64,000 nt of DNA from assembly GCF_029227915.1 (NCBI RefSeq), contig NC_079875.1:14753001-14817000 (forward strand), given 5' to 3'. Origin of the DNA: Hydractinia symbiolongicarpus. Its lineage: Eukaryota > Cnidaria > Hydrozoa > Anthoathecata > Hydractiniidae. Shown here piece after piece: positions 24,152-31,942 of the stretch. Position 1 is the stretch's first letter; each line of letters starts with the position of its first letter. The position numbers and the translations under genes were made by a program. The notes under the pieces are model-generated. The model had not been told where the DNA came from. It saw only the letters and a program-made list of their open reading frames with translations, and did not search any database.

Positions 24152-24320
24152 CGCGTGTAGTATTATTATCAACCAACAACAAACCGAGACCATTGAAAAA
24201 ATTGTTGAAGTAAACAAAAAACACCCGGGAAGGGTTGCGGCAGGTAAGAGACTAGCCGAATGGAACCCCCAACAGAGGAAGCTCGGAATAGGAATCCTGA
24301 GTCCATACTCACAGGGATAA
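24144..24320 (+). CDS. Small protein with KHPGRVAxG motif
   Basis: A 58-aa frame starting inside the stop region of the upstream gene (overlap ATGAGTAG), suggesting translational coupling or a compact layout. It contains KKHPGRVAAGKRLAEWN, shared in form with the next ORF (KHPGRVAQGHRLVALM). Basic and Q-rich. Function unknown; the motif may bind nucleic acid or another virion protein. Confidence 0.5.
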   Translation: MSSACSIIINQQQTETIEKIVEVNKKHPGRVAAGKRLAEWNPQQRKLGIGILSPYSQG

Positions 24321-24412
24321 AAGAGACTATGGAGATCATTGAGGAACAGGGTCTATCCCTCCATCTTTCTGTAAAAGGGAAATGATTTTGTAACTCCTAC
24401 GAGTTATAAGAA

Positions 24413-24751
24413 ATGAGCACTGAACAACCGCAAGAAGAGAGGGTCATTACAAAACCCGTGAAGCATCCTGGTAGAGTAGCCCAAGGTCATAGGTTGGTCG
24501 CACTGATGAAGAAGAGGAAGGAAGATATGAAACAACAAGAGGGTGCTGTACAACCTCCAGTCAAAATCTCTTTTGGAGTGAGTTCTGTACAGTCAAGCAG
24601 TGGCGTATACATTGGTGGAAGCCTACTCACGCTCGCATGTATCGGAGGTTTCATATACTTTCTCCGTAAGCCTGCAGGTCCCCAGCAGATTGCCGAAACA
24701 CATACACAAGATCAACAAAAGCCTAAAACCAACAACGAAATTGACATTTAA
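24413..24751 (+). CDS. Single-pass membrane protein with KHPGRVAxG motif
   Basis: A 112-aa intact frame. N-terminal basic motif KHPGRVAQGHRLVALMKKR, a spacer, one hydrophobic helix at residues ~66-84 (YIGGSLLTLACIGGFIYFL), then a hydrophilic QK-rich tail. The motif repeats in the preceding 58-aa ORF, so the two probably arose by duplication or share a partner. The start follows a hairpin (TAACTC/GAGTTA, about 24391-24406) and the sequence TTATAAGAAATG. Plausibly a minor virion membrane protein; function not known. Confidence 0.55.
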   Translation: MSTEQPQEERVITKPVKHPGRVAQGHRLVALMKKRKEDMKQQEGAVQPPVKISFGVSSVQSSSGVYIGGSLLTLACIGGFIYFLRKPAGPQQIAETHTQDQQKPKTNNEIDI

Positions 24752-24776
24752 AAGATGCGATAAGCCTATAATAAAC

Positions 24777-25028
24777 ATGAGTTCGAATGTTACCCCTCAG
24801 CAAAAGGAGATAATCGATATGATCTATGAGACAGTCGTGGACCTCGGGTTCACATTTGCATACGCAATGCTCGGTAAAAAATTTTTAGTAATCTCAAGCC
24901 ACAGCACAAAACTCGACACGAATGACGTGATGAAGATGATTGCGTATTTCACCGCGGGGCGAGGCAGTCGTGAAATGGCAGTGAGTAAAGGCTGGATCCC
25001 AGCGAGTATAGTCCCAAAACCTAAGTAA
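24777..25028 (+). CDS. Conserved 83-aa Polinton protein
   Basis: ATG in ATAATAAACATG. The core DLGFTFAYAMLGKK, then LDTNDVMKMIAYFT, is repeated with clear similarity in the remnant at 54754 (DLGFTFGYALAGKK, LDMDDVLKMIGNLT). That shows a real gene shared between two diverged Polinton lineages. The middle is moderately hydrophobic. A perfect hairpin with 10-bp arms follows the stop (25042-25067). Function unknown. Confidence 0.65.
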   Translation: MSSNVTPQQKEIIDMIYETVVDLGFTFAYAMLGKKFLVISSHSTKLDTNDVMKMIAYFTAGRGSREMAVSKGWIPASIVPKPK

Positions 25029-25041
25029 GCACCGGAAATGT

Positions 25042-25067
25042 TTGTGTATACTCTCGGGTATACACAA
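25042..25067. terminator. Hairpin behind the 83-aa gene
   Basis: Arms TTGTGTATAC and GTATACACAA around a 6-nt loop, 14 bp after the stop of the upstream gene and 10 bp before the ATPase start. Placed like a 3'-end signal. Confidence 0.5.
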
Positions 25068-25076
25068 GTTGAATAA

Positions 25077-25775
25077 ATGACTCTTGATATCGTAGAAAAT
25101 CCGCACACAGCAATATTCACTGGGCCCACAAGCTGTGGCAAAACTAAGCGCGTCCTGGTCTTGCTTGAAAATGAGTATCGAGGACATTTCCAAAACATCG
25201 TAATTTTGTGCTCAACAATTAAATACAATCGGACATATCTCGATCAAACCAGTCTCTGGAGAGATCCCTATGTATTTCTAATTGACCCAGGTGATTAGCT
25301 ATTTGAATCGATCGAAAAACTGTCGTCTCTGCTGGCAGGTGAAGAGAGCTTGTTTATCGTTGACGATGTCATAGCCGACAAAAATCTTGTCAAAAAAAAG
25401 CAATCCCTACTTGAGTTGGCAATATCTGGCCGGCACCGTTTGCATAGTCTGTGGATCCTAACCCAAAGCTATACAGCAATCCCCAAGAACCTCCGCCGCC
25501 AGAAAAAAATGCTCTTTTTCTGGTATCCCCACGAAAGGAGTGATCTATCTATTTTGGATCAAGAGACGAACCTGATAGAACCTACCGACTGGGAGTCGAT
25601 CAAAAATCAACTCAAAAAGTCTAAGCACGCGTGTTTGTATATTCGACTTGAGCACCCTAGAAATTGGAGTATATTAAATCAGCTGAAAGCCTGTCATGAG
25701 GAGATGGATAGGATCCCTTATCTGGAAAGTCAATTAGAGGTCCTCCAGGAGGAGTTAAGGTCATGGAGAGGGTAA
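25077..25775 (+). pseudogene. A32-type genome-packaging ATPase (one in-frame stop)
   Basis: ATG in GAATAAATGAC. 232 codons in one frame. Walker A FTGPTSCGKT at residues 14-23, Walker B-like LFIVDDV (about 25350), then LELAISGRHR and LTQSYTAIPKNLRR, all typical of the FtsK/A32-like packaging ATPases of Polintons and large DNA viruses (family knowledge). A single TAG at 25296-25298 interrupts the frame between Walker A and B; otherwise the gene is intact to its C-terminal coiled coil. The last 13 bases overlap a 30-aa membrane peptide gene. It is paralogous to the fragment at 19636. Confidence 0.88.
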
Positions 25776-25855
25776 GGTATCAGAAGAACATCATGTATTT
25801 TTTCATATTCATGTCTGTCCTAATGATCACTCTGGTTGGAGCCATGTCATATTAA
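25763..25855 (+). CDS. 30-aa single-helix membrane peptide
   Basis: ATG overlaps the end of the ATPase gene by 13 bp. Short basic head (MERVRYQKN), then one hydrophobic stretch (MYFFIFMSVLMITLVGAM), stop at 25853. The size and shape are those of small viral membrane peptides. Too short for certainty, but the overlap and the position directly before the next start (7 bp) argue that it is real. Confidence 0.4.
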   Translation: MERVRYQKNIMYFFIFMSVLMITLVGAMSY

Positions 25856-25861
25856 ATAAAA

Positions 25862-26671
25862 ATGTCCTCACTCGCGTTGTTCAATTCATTGCCCACTGGA
25901 GCCATTGAGATATTGGTAAACAATCAGGGTCAACCCATGTTTAAAAGAGCTGATCTTGGAGGGTTCTTGGGTATTTCTGATATTCGTCACATGTTTCAAG
26001 GCGTTGAAACCACGCCACGCATTACCCTGGAGGGAGGTGGGGTTCAGAACCCCGCCCCTATGGAAGGTAAAAATTGGCATGATATCTTCGTGACATTAGA
26101 TGGTGCTTTGGAGATTTGTGCACGTTCCAGAAAACCAAAGGCACTTGAGGTCATGAAATGGCTTGCGGCGAAAGGTATAGAAAAATTACAAAATGAAATC
26201 GAAGAGCATCGCCAAGCTCTGGCAATACTTAATGATGATCTCCATGAGAGGGACGTAACCATTGCCAACCTTGAAGAGGATCTTCAGGAGAGAGAACATC
26301 AGCTCGACCTACCGACCTTAGAAAATGCAGGACTTCGTGAACGGTATATACCACATGCATATAATTCGGGGAAAGATAATGTGATCATGATTTTTCGAAA
26401 ACATACAACACCTGATGAGGATAAATACCACCATCTTCCGTATTACTGTGCACGTGTTCAAAGACGTGGTATTTTCAAGAAAAGGAGATGGCTAAGAGTT
26501 CAATTTCCAGGGTCTGAGGAGATTGTTGTTATCGATAATGCCAATGGCATGCATGCGTTTAATCGATTTGAAGAGGAAGGACATATGCAGCGATACATCT
26601 GCCACTTCAGGCTTATTGATCTTACCCGCGATGATTTGTACGAATTAGGTGCTCCGGCACTAGAAAATTAG
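25862..26671 (+). CDS. Bro-N/MSV199-type protein with C-terminal DUF3627-like domain
   Basis: Intact 269-aa frame, ATG in TTAAATAAAAATG. Residues 1-110 resemble the Bro-N/MSV199 DNA-binding domain of large DNA viruses (FKRADLGGFLGI, KNWHDIFVTLDGALEIC, KALEVMKWLAAKG). Residues ~112-160 form a coiled coil. The C-terminal third (AYNSGKDNVIMIFRKH, LPYYCARVQRR) resembles the DUF3627 domain that accompanies Bro-N or KilA-N in iridoviruses and entomopoxviruses (family knowledge). Likely a regulator of viral or host transcription or replication. One of the few large undamaged genes of the element. A perfect hairpin follows the stop. Confidence 0.8.
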   Translation: MSSLALFNSLPTGAIEILVNNQGQPMFKRADLGGFLGISDIRHMFQGVETTPRITLEGGGVQNPAPMEGKNWHDIFVTLDGALEICARSRKPKALEVMKWLAAKGIEKLQNEIEEHRQALAILNDDLHERDVTIANLEEDLQEREHQLDLPTLENAGLRERYIPHAYNSGKDNVIMIFRKHTTPDEDKYHHLPYYCARVQRRGIFKKRRWLRVQFPGSEEIVVIDNANGMHAFNRFEEEGHMQRYICHFRLIDLTRDDLYELGAPALEN

Positions 26672-26678
26672 GCATAAG

Positions 26679-26705
26679 TTTTTGTGTGCTATTAACACAC
26701 AAAAA
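26679..26705. terminator. Hairpin behind the Bro-N gene
   Basis: Arms TTTTTGTGTG and CACACAAAAA around a 7-nt loop, 8 bp after the Bro-N stop codon. Confidence 0.5.
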
Positions 26706-26866
26706 TATTACCATTCCCGACGATGATACGCGCGAGTTATTCGAAGGGTTGTATGATATCGATATGGCGTAATATTGTACACCACCCACCAAGGAAGTCG
26801 CTGGAGACGAAGCTTTCGTGACATGATAAGGCTGCTTGACCACTTCAAGTGTTAAAAGATAGATAA

Positions 26867-27127
26867 ATGTCAGAGAAAAAAAATGGAAACCTATGTACAA
26901 GGCCAACAAAAAACTATTATAGTATTAAGGTACCCGTGCTGAGATGCTGCATAAAGGCAGAATCTACCACTAGTTATTGTCCCACTTGTCTGAAAAATTT
27001 TAGATTTAGGGGTGGGGTATACTACGAGGGTTTTATATATCCGAACGATGATGGGCAACGTTTGCAAGGGGTGAGATCGATGATGATATCAAGGCTGATA
27101 TTGAAGACAGGGGCCGGCATATTGTAA
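26867..27127 (+). CDS. Small cysteine-containing hypothetical protein
   Basis: ATG in AGATAGATAAATG; 86-aa frame. Cysteine pairs (LRCC, YCPTC) suggest a small metal-binding fold. The C-terminal ~25 codons may be frameshifted: an alternative frame reads as an acidic sequence ending at TAA near 27130. Not recognised. Confidence 0.4.
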   Translation: MSEKKNGNLCTRPTKNYYSIKVPVLRCCIKAESTTSYCPTCLKNFRFRGGVYYEGFIYPNDDGQRLQGVRSMMISRLILKTGAGIL

Positions 27128-27144
27128 ATATTTAAAGAAACAGG

Positions 27145-27465
27145 TTGGGTGTGCTACGTTACGAGGTCATCAAGGATCCTGAGTTAAAGCTCTCGGATCT
27201 GACTGATTTGAATAAAATAAGCGAAATACTAAAATTTCCTATTGAAGATAGACGTTTAATTGACATCGATCTTGATATCGAACCTGATGTTATTCGAGGT
27301 ATCGTGTACGGATGTTCGTTCTATACAGAGCCCCCTTTACTATATTTGTGGGATCCGAATAAAGATATTGAGAATAAACCATTAGACGTACTCTTGAAAA
27401 TACTATATACTAGACCTCAGCCTCCTCCAGGGATACCGAACATTTTTTTGTATGGTAAGTATTAA
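27145..27465 (+). CDS. Hypothetical acidic Polinton protein (start unclear)
   Basis: About 106 codons open without an ATG at the front; it may continue from the preceding ORF through a frameshift. Features include DIDLDIEPDVIRGIVYG and a proline-rich end RPQPPPGIP. It is followed by an inverted repeat (27464-27491 region) and a hairpin (27511-27537) that separate it from the convergent integrase fragment. Not recognised. Confidence 0.35.
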   Translation: MGVLRYEVIKDPELKLSDLTDLNKISEILKFPIEDRRLIDIDLDIEPDVIRGIVYGCSFYTEPPLLYLWDPNKDIENKPLDVLLKILYTRPQPPPGIPNIFLYGKY

Positions 27466-27510
27466 TGTAAGCCACAGGTTCACATTAACTACGCTTATGG
27501 GTATCAACTG

Positions 27511-27537
27511 AGCGGTTCCCCGTAGCGAGGAACCGGT
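27511..27537. terminator. Hairpin between convergent genes
   Basis: Arms CGGTTCC and GGAACCG around a short loop, between the stop of the plus-strand ORF (27465) and the stop of the minus-strand integrase fragment (27547). Confidence 0.45.
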
Positions 27538-27546
27538 GAAATGGCC

Positions 27547-28098
27547 CTACCAATCTTTCACATGCTCCGGAGGTACCTCAACACCTTCGGGTATTAACAC
27601 GAGCTCCTCTGCCACAAAACTACGCGAGGGCCCATCTGCCAAGTAATATAGGAGGCGTGTACCGGTTACGATACGATCCAGCCTGTACGTCTTTTTGCTC
27701 CACCAAGCATCAGTCGCACGTCTTTTTGCATCTCCATGTTGCTCGCCGGGTTGAAGCAAGTACAAATAGAGCCCGTCGTCAGGCAAAGGCTTTTCCTCAG
27801 GATATTCCTCGCTTTTCACGAGTGGCACATCATCGAGTTTGATCGCTTTCGAGGGCTTCATGCCGATCATGGCAGTTTTACTATTGTTCATGTTTTTAAC
27901 AATATTGTACAGGTGTTTAACCCATGTGGTACTCTGTTCATCAGTGACCAATTCTTGTGCATCTTGAGGTTTAAAGAGTCTCTCGGCGAGTACCTTGTTA
28001 TACGACTCCACGAACGCCGTGAAAATATGGTGATACTTAGTAGTAGCACGTTTTATTTCGACACTGTTAGATTCTAACAGACTTCGCCGGAGTATCAA
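27547..28098 (-). pseudogene. Retroviral-type integrase, C-terminal half
   Basis: Frame of 183 codons. The start lacks the zinc-binding domain and the first two catalytic Asp residues of the DDE core. HIFTAFVESYNKVLAERLF carries the likely third catalytic residue (Glu), then WVKHLYNIV and MIGMKPSKAI. The tail WSKKTYRLDRIV is chromodomain/SH3-like, as in Polinton integrases (family knowledge). The 5' part is replaced at about 28085 by capsid-gene sequence on the same strand, so the gene is a deletion or fusion product. It would have integrated the element; it cannot as written. Confidence 0.8.
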
Positions 28099-28907
28099 TC
28101 TGGAGGTTGTAGGAGGTGTCGGCTTTTTTCATGGTCACCACTTTGCTGCGGAGGATCCCTTCGTAGGGTAGGGCGAGACGGCTGTATCGTGACATCATAG
28201 CGCTCGCTAAACCTTCATTGATAACCTTATCAAACTCTAAGCAAATATTTGTAATTTTATGAGCGCCATCAGCGGGCTTAGCTGCCGTGCTTCCAGCAGA
28301 CGCCGTACCAATCTTTGATGACTTGATAGTGAGGTGCAAAATGTATGATAAACTGTAGCCTGTCATATAGCCCTACTTGTAGAAGGGGAGATCCCTCGTG
28401 AGTTCGAACATTTTTCCGATAGGGATGCAAAAGGTGTTGCCGTAAGATGCCACGATCGCTTTTTCTTCATCATTTCCAACATGGTCACTGGTCTTCACCT
28501 GTAGGGCGCGGATTATACCATCATTGGGATTGATACCTTCAAGAATTAGGTTGTTCTCTCGCTCAAATTTGGGCAGCCACAGATCCCTATACACTGCCAG
28601 GGTATTGTAATCCGGGATGTTTTGTATTTCATTGCCGTTAAGTGTTATACGAAGGTTCTGTACTAGGGCCTTCCCGATATTCGAAACGATCGTGCGTTTC
28701 ATGTTAGTCCCCGTTAGCTCCAGGTCAAAGAGGAGTTTTAGAGAGCCCGGAAAAATTATTTTGTCCCAAATTAGGGATGTCGATATATAAATCTTTGTTT
28801 TGGTTGATCGTACTGGGATTATGTGAGACCTTAACACGCTGCTTCTTGCCTTTTATGGCCAGTAGAGTTTTGACCTCTCTGTATGGATCAAGTTTGGTTC
28901 CGTACAT
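28067..28907 (-). pseudogene. Major-capsid-protein-like gene, truncated and broken
   Basis: ATG in ACTAATAAATG at 28907. Three pieces in order: 28907-~28757, 28837-28373 (frameshifted), and on to 28067 past an in-frame TAG at 28373. The pieces include NQNKDLYIDIPNLG, VQNLRITLNGNEI, YRDLWLPKFEREN and ASYGNTFCIP. Together they resemble the first part of the double-jelly-roll capsid proteins of Polintons (inference from motif style, no search). The C-terminal part is missing: the reading frame runs into integrase sequence at about 28085. Divergent from the gene at 29163. Confidence 0.6.
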
Positions 28908-29167
28908 TTATTAGTAGGCAACGGCTTCAATAAATGCCCAGGTTAGCTCCAGGTCAAAGAGGAGTTTTAGAGAGCCCGGAAAAATTATTTTGTCCCAAAT
29001 TAGGGATGTCGATATATAAATCTTTGTTTTGGTTGATCGTACTGGGATTATGTGAGACCTTAACAAGCTGCTTCTTGCCTTTTATGGCCAGTAGAGTTTT
29101 GACCTCTCTGTATGGATCAAGTTTGGTTCCGTACATTTATTAGTAGGCAACGGTTTCAATAAATGCC
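28713..29167. repeat. Tandem duplication, 229-bp period
   Basis: 28713-28938 is repeated at 28942-29167 with only a few mismatches (for example AACACGC against AACAAGC). It copies the capsid gene N terminus plus the intergenic region and the first bases of the divergent plus-strand gene. The near identity suggests a recent event. Confidence 0.9.
28954..29136 (-). pseudogene. Duplicated N-terminal fragment of the capsid-like gene
   Basis: A 60-codon frame identical, but for one or two residues, to the first 60 codons at 28725-28907. It has the same ATAAATG start context. It exists only because of the 229-bp tandem duplication. Confidence 0.8.
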
Positions 29168-30440
29168 AATTAATCCAATATACGAAGGAGATGATTTTAC
29201 GCCAGAGGAAGACATTCCGGACGAGCCTAAGGAGTTCAGTAGCGAGATCCTTCGACCTGAGGGCATCAACATAGTACCAGAAGAGCAGGGAGGTGCGCGT
29301 AGGCGATTGGAGTTGAGTACGGAGACGACCGATACACTACTTTTTAAATCAAAGGTTGATAGCCTGTACACGAATCTTAGGGATGGGCTTGGGTTTATGA
29401 CCGATGCGACATATTATGATAGGTTCAGATTAAGAGAGGATGGTCAGCTTGTAGTAAAGAGGGTTGTGACGGGAAAAAGATCACTACCGGAAGTAGTACT
29501 CACGTTCCAAGATGGTAATTTATAAAACAGCTCCAGAGTAGGCTAGGGTTTGATGACTATCAGACACCAAACAAGGGTAGTAGGGTAGAGGCCCAGAAAC
29601 GTATGGGTGATATTGATCGCGTTGTGGAAAGGACTGATGACACCGAGATGTTGCCGCTACTCGAGAACGTGCTCGATAACACAGAGAGCCTCATCGAAGA
29701 TAATTCCTGTGGCGCGGATATCAAAGAGCGTGAAATAAGAGGGTTAAACCGCGAGCTTCAAACGTTACGTAGCCAACTAAAGCACTTGAAAGACAAGATG
29801 GTCTTCTACGATAGTGAGATTGATAAAGCAGAAGCCAAGGTGAAAGAGCTCGAGATTAAAAAGGCCACGCCTGGGGCATCCGAGGAACAGCTAGCTATCT
29901 GGGACAGGGATATAGCCAAGGCAAGGGAAGAGTTAGAACAACTAAAGGATAAGAAGAAAGAAGCACGAAAAGCGAACGGTTTACTTTCCTCAGATACCCA
30001 AAGCCAACTAAAGCACATTAAAGACACTCTGATAAAAATCGCGGGGGATGACACGTCACTCGTGGAAAAGCTAAAGATTCTGTTCAAGGAACAAGGCTTG
30101 ACGATAGCGAGCATCATCTCCGCCGTTGGCTTGCTGGTCTCTACCATTGTGCTGTCACTGGAGGAAGCACAAGCGCCGTAGAAAGTACAGGAGGAAGTGC
30201 TGATGACAAGGGGTTTGTGCGGAAACGGGTTGAAAGACTAGGAAAATTCCTAAAGTACCTAGCAGGCAAAGCAGGGACAGCTCTTCCAGGGATTATTGGC
30301 AGCGTGGTCTCTTTCTTCTTCAGAGTTGCAGCGAGAGTCGTCGAGTTTGCAGTAAAACACTTGTACATAGCCTTAGCTGCTGCTGTGAGGATTGTTATGG
30401 CTTACATCGGGCTAAGAGGGGAAAAAGGTCGGAAATTCAC
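29163..30440 (+). pseudogene. Coiled-coil membrane protein of the Polinton (frameshifted)
   Basis: ATG in TTCAATAAATGCC. Three frames follow one another: 29163-29525 (conserved head, KVDSLYTNL, DATYYDRFRL), 29519-30181 (long coiled coil, about residues 150-280, then hydrophobic IASIISAVGLLVSTIVL), and ~30157 onward (GGS linker, basic helix, then ALPGIIGSVVSFFFRV and further hydrophobic helices). The order is natural for a single ~430-aa protein with two frameshifts, near 29517 and 30155. The third frame has no stop before the hairpin at 30441, and its true end is uncertain. Probably a virion membrane or spike-associated protein; function unknown. Confidence 0.6.
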
Positions 30441-30468
30441 GTCTAATTTGTTGATCAACAAATTAGAC
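30441..30468. terminator. 28-bp perfect palindrome between convergent genes
   Basis: Arms GTCTAATTTGTTGA and TCAACAAATTAGAC with no loop. It sits exactly between the end of the plus-strand membrane protein gene and the stop of the minus-strand gene at 30469. Confidence 0.6.
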
Positions 30469-31251
30469 TTACTTCAACCAAATATATGCGAGTATCAGTC
30501 CTACTCCCAACGTGATAACGGTAGCCTTGATATCCTCATGCTTCCTGTGGGCTTCCTTGAGAAGGGGTGCGGCAGCCGCACCCACTGTGATATCACTGCG
30601 AGGCGTGGTTTTATTCGACTTGATAGTCCGCCCAGAAGGTGTGGTGAAGGCTGCCTCATGCTTGACAGCATGGCCCATGTTATTCAGATCTAGCTCCACA
30701 CCTACACCTATGTTAGAGGGCGCGATTAGAACATTATTGTTATACCCCACAATCCTTCCAATGCGGAGGTCCATGTTGGAGGGGAGCATGTACACGCTGG
30801 ACATCACATCATATTTGCGTAACCCCGAGGTGGAGTAAGGGTTCTCGTACTAGGAAAAGCCTCCTTCATATGGCATAGGTACCTTCATTCTCGCGAGAAT
30901 ACGTCTCATGTGATAGTACATGTGAAATTTGAAAATAGATTGAACGAGGGGTACGGAGCCACTCATATGCTTGGCAGAAATTCCCAACGCCGTTGTTGCG
31001 CAATGACAAGCAAAATTCACCTGGATGTTCCAATAGTCCAAGGCTTGCCCCTCCCAATTTACACTCACAGGATCGTTCAACAGGTTAGTGGGAACTTTGA
31101 TGGGGTACTTGGTGAACTGTTGGAATGCTACGGAAATGTGCTGAGTCGTAGACACGTAGAGGTCCCGATACTCCAAGTTAGTTACACCGAGAGGCCACTC
31201 ACCTCTGTTGGACTTGTATTTTGCTCTAGGGTTATACGAGTAAATGCTCAT
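30469..31251 (-). pseudogene. Putative structural protein with C-terminal membrane helix (one in-frame stop)
   Basis: Starts at ATG 31251, which lies within a 26-bp palindrome. 133 codons run to a TAG at 30850, and the same frame then continues to 30469, giving a 260-codon gene interrupted once. The first part has YNPRAKYKSNRGEW, EYRDLYVSTT and FHMYYHMRRIL. The second has YMLPSNMDLRIGR and ends in a hydrophobic helix (VITLGVGLILAYIWL). It may be a minor capsid or penton-region protein by its place beside the capsid gene, but I cannot assign it. It is probably shortened internally. Confidence 0.5.
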
Positions 31252-31272
31252 GTTTCTTTAAAGAAACATGAG
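31247..31272. promoter_or_regulatory. 26-bp palindrome holding both divergent start codons
   Basis: Arms CTCATGTTTCTTT and AAAGAAACATGAG, perfect and loopless. The minus-strand ATG (31249-31251) and the plus-strand ATG (31268-31270) lie at mirrored positions inside it. A shared bidirectional start region; see findings. Confidence 0.7.
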
Positions 31273-31845
31273 ACAGCTGTATGTCACAGATATCAAAAAG
31301 CCTATAATATTCAACCCTCATCTGGGGGAAGGCACGAGGATCGCTCTAAAATCCATCAGTTTTCGCCCCAGGTGGGTGAACCTCTTTACTAAGAGCGAGA
31401 TCAACATCTATAAGGCGGGGTCTAAGCCGACTGTAGTCGGGGATTTGGAAATCTCCATCTCAATTCCGCTGGGTTTATATAAAATCTCGCGACCATAGTC
31501 AACAGTCAGGCAGGGGACAGGATCAAGCTCTTAGTACTCGGGAACGGGGTATGTAGACTCCGTGTCAACGATGGATACGATGTCATAATTGATCAAGCAC
31601 TGCAGGACCTTATGGGACGGGTCTTCGATAACAAGGTAAAGTTTCCCAAAGGCGACCATTACAGCATCTACAAGACTGACGTTCACCAGCGGCTGAGACT
31701 CGTATGCTTCCAGCTGGATCCGGATTATTCTCTTTTAAATGGTGAGAAATCCAATATACTAGCCCTGCTTCCCATCAAAGAGCTAAACGCTTGGGGGAGA
31801 TATGGTGACATGGAGTTTCGACACTCCTATATACCTCCCCCTTAA
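31268..31845 (+). pseudogene. Putative structural/spike protein (frameshifted)
   Basis: 76 codons open from the palindromic ATG, to 31498. A second frame open from about 31490 to 31845 continues the protein (KLLVLGNGVCRLRV, then FPKGDHYSIYKTD and IKELNAWGRYGD), with the frameshift near 31488. About 190 aa in all, rich in beta-type sequence, ending HSYIPPP. Divergent partner of the 31251 gene. Not recognised; a capsid-vertex or fibre component is a guess from context. Confidence 0.45.
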
Positions 31846-31942
31846 AGGTTCAACAGACAGGTTAAATTTCATGCTCATAAACGAATATCAAGACGAAAAG
31901 AACCCTTTCGTTGGAATTACTATGCATATACTGATAGAATAA

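Noticed and set aside
25296-30852. Amber (TAG) recoding in Polinton genes
   Set aside because: Three genes (ATPase, capsid-like, 31251 gene) each have a single in-frame TAG, but TAG also ends the Bro-N and the 31943 genes, and frameshifts and TGA stops occur as well. Ordinary decay explains it better.
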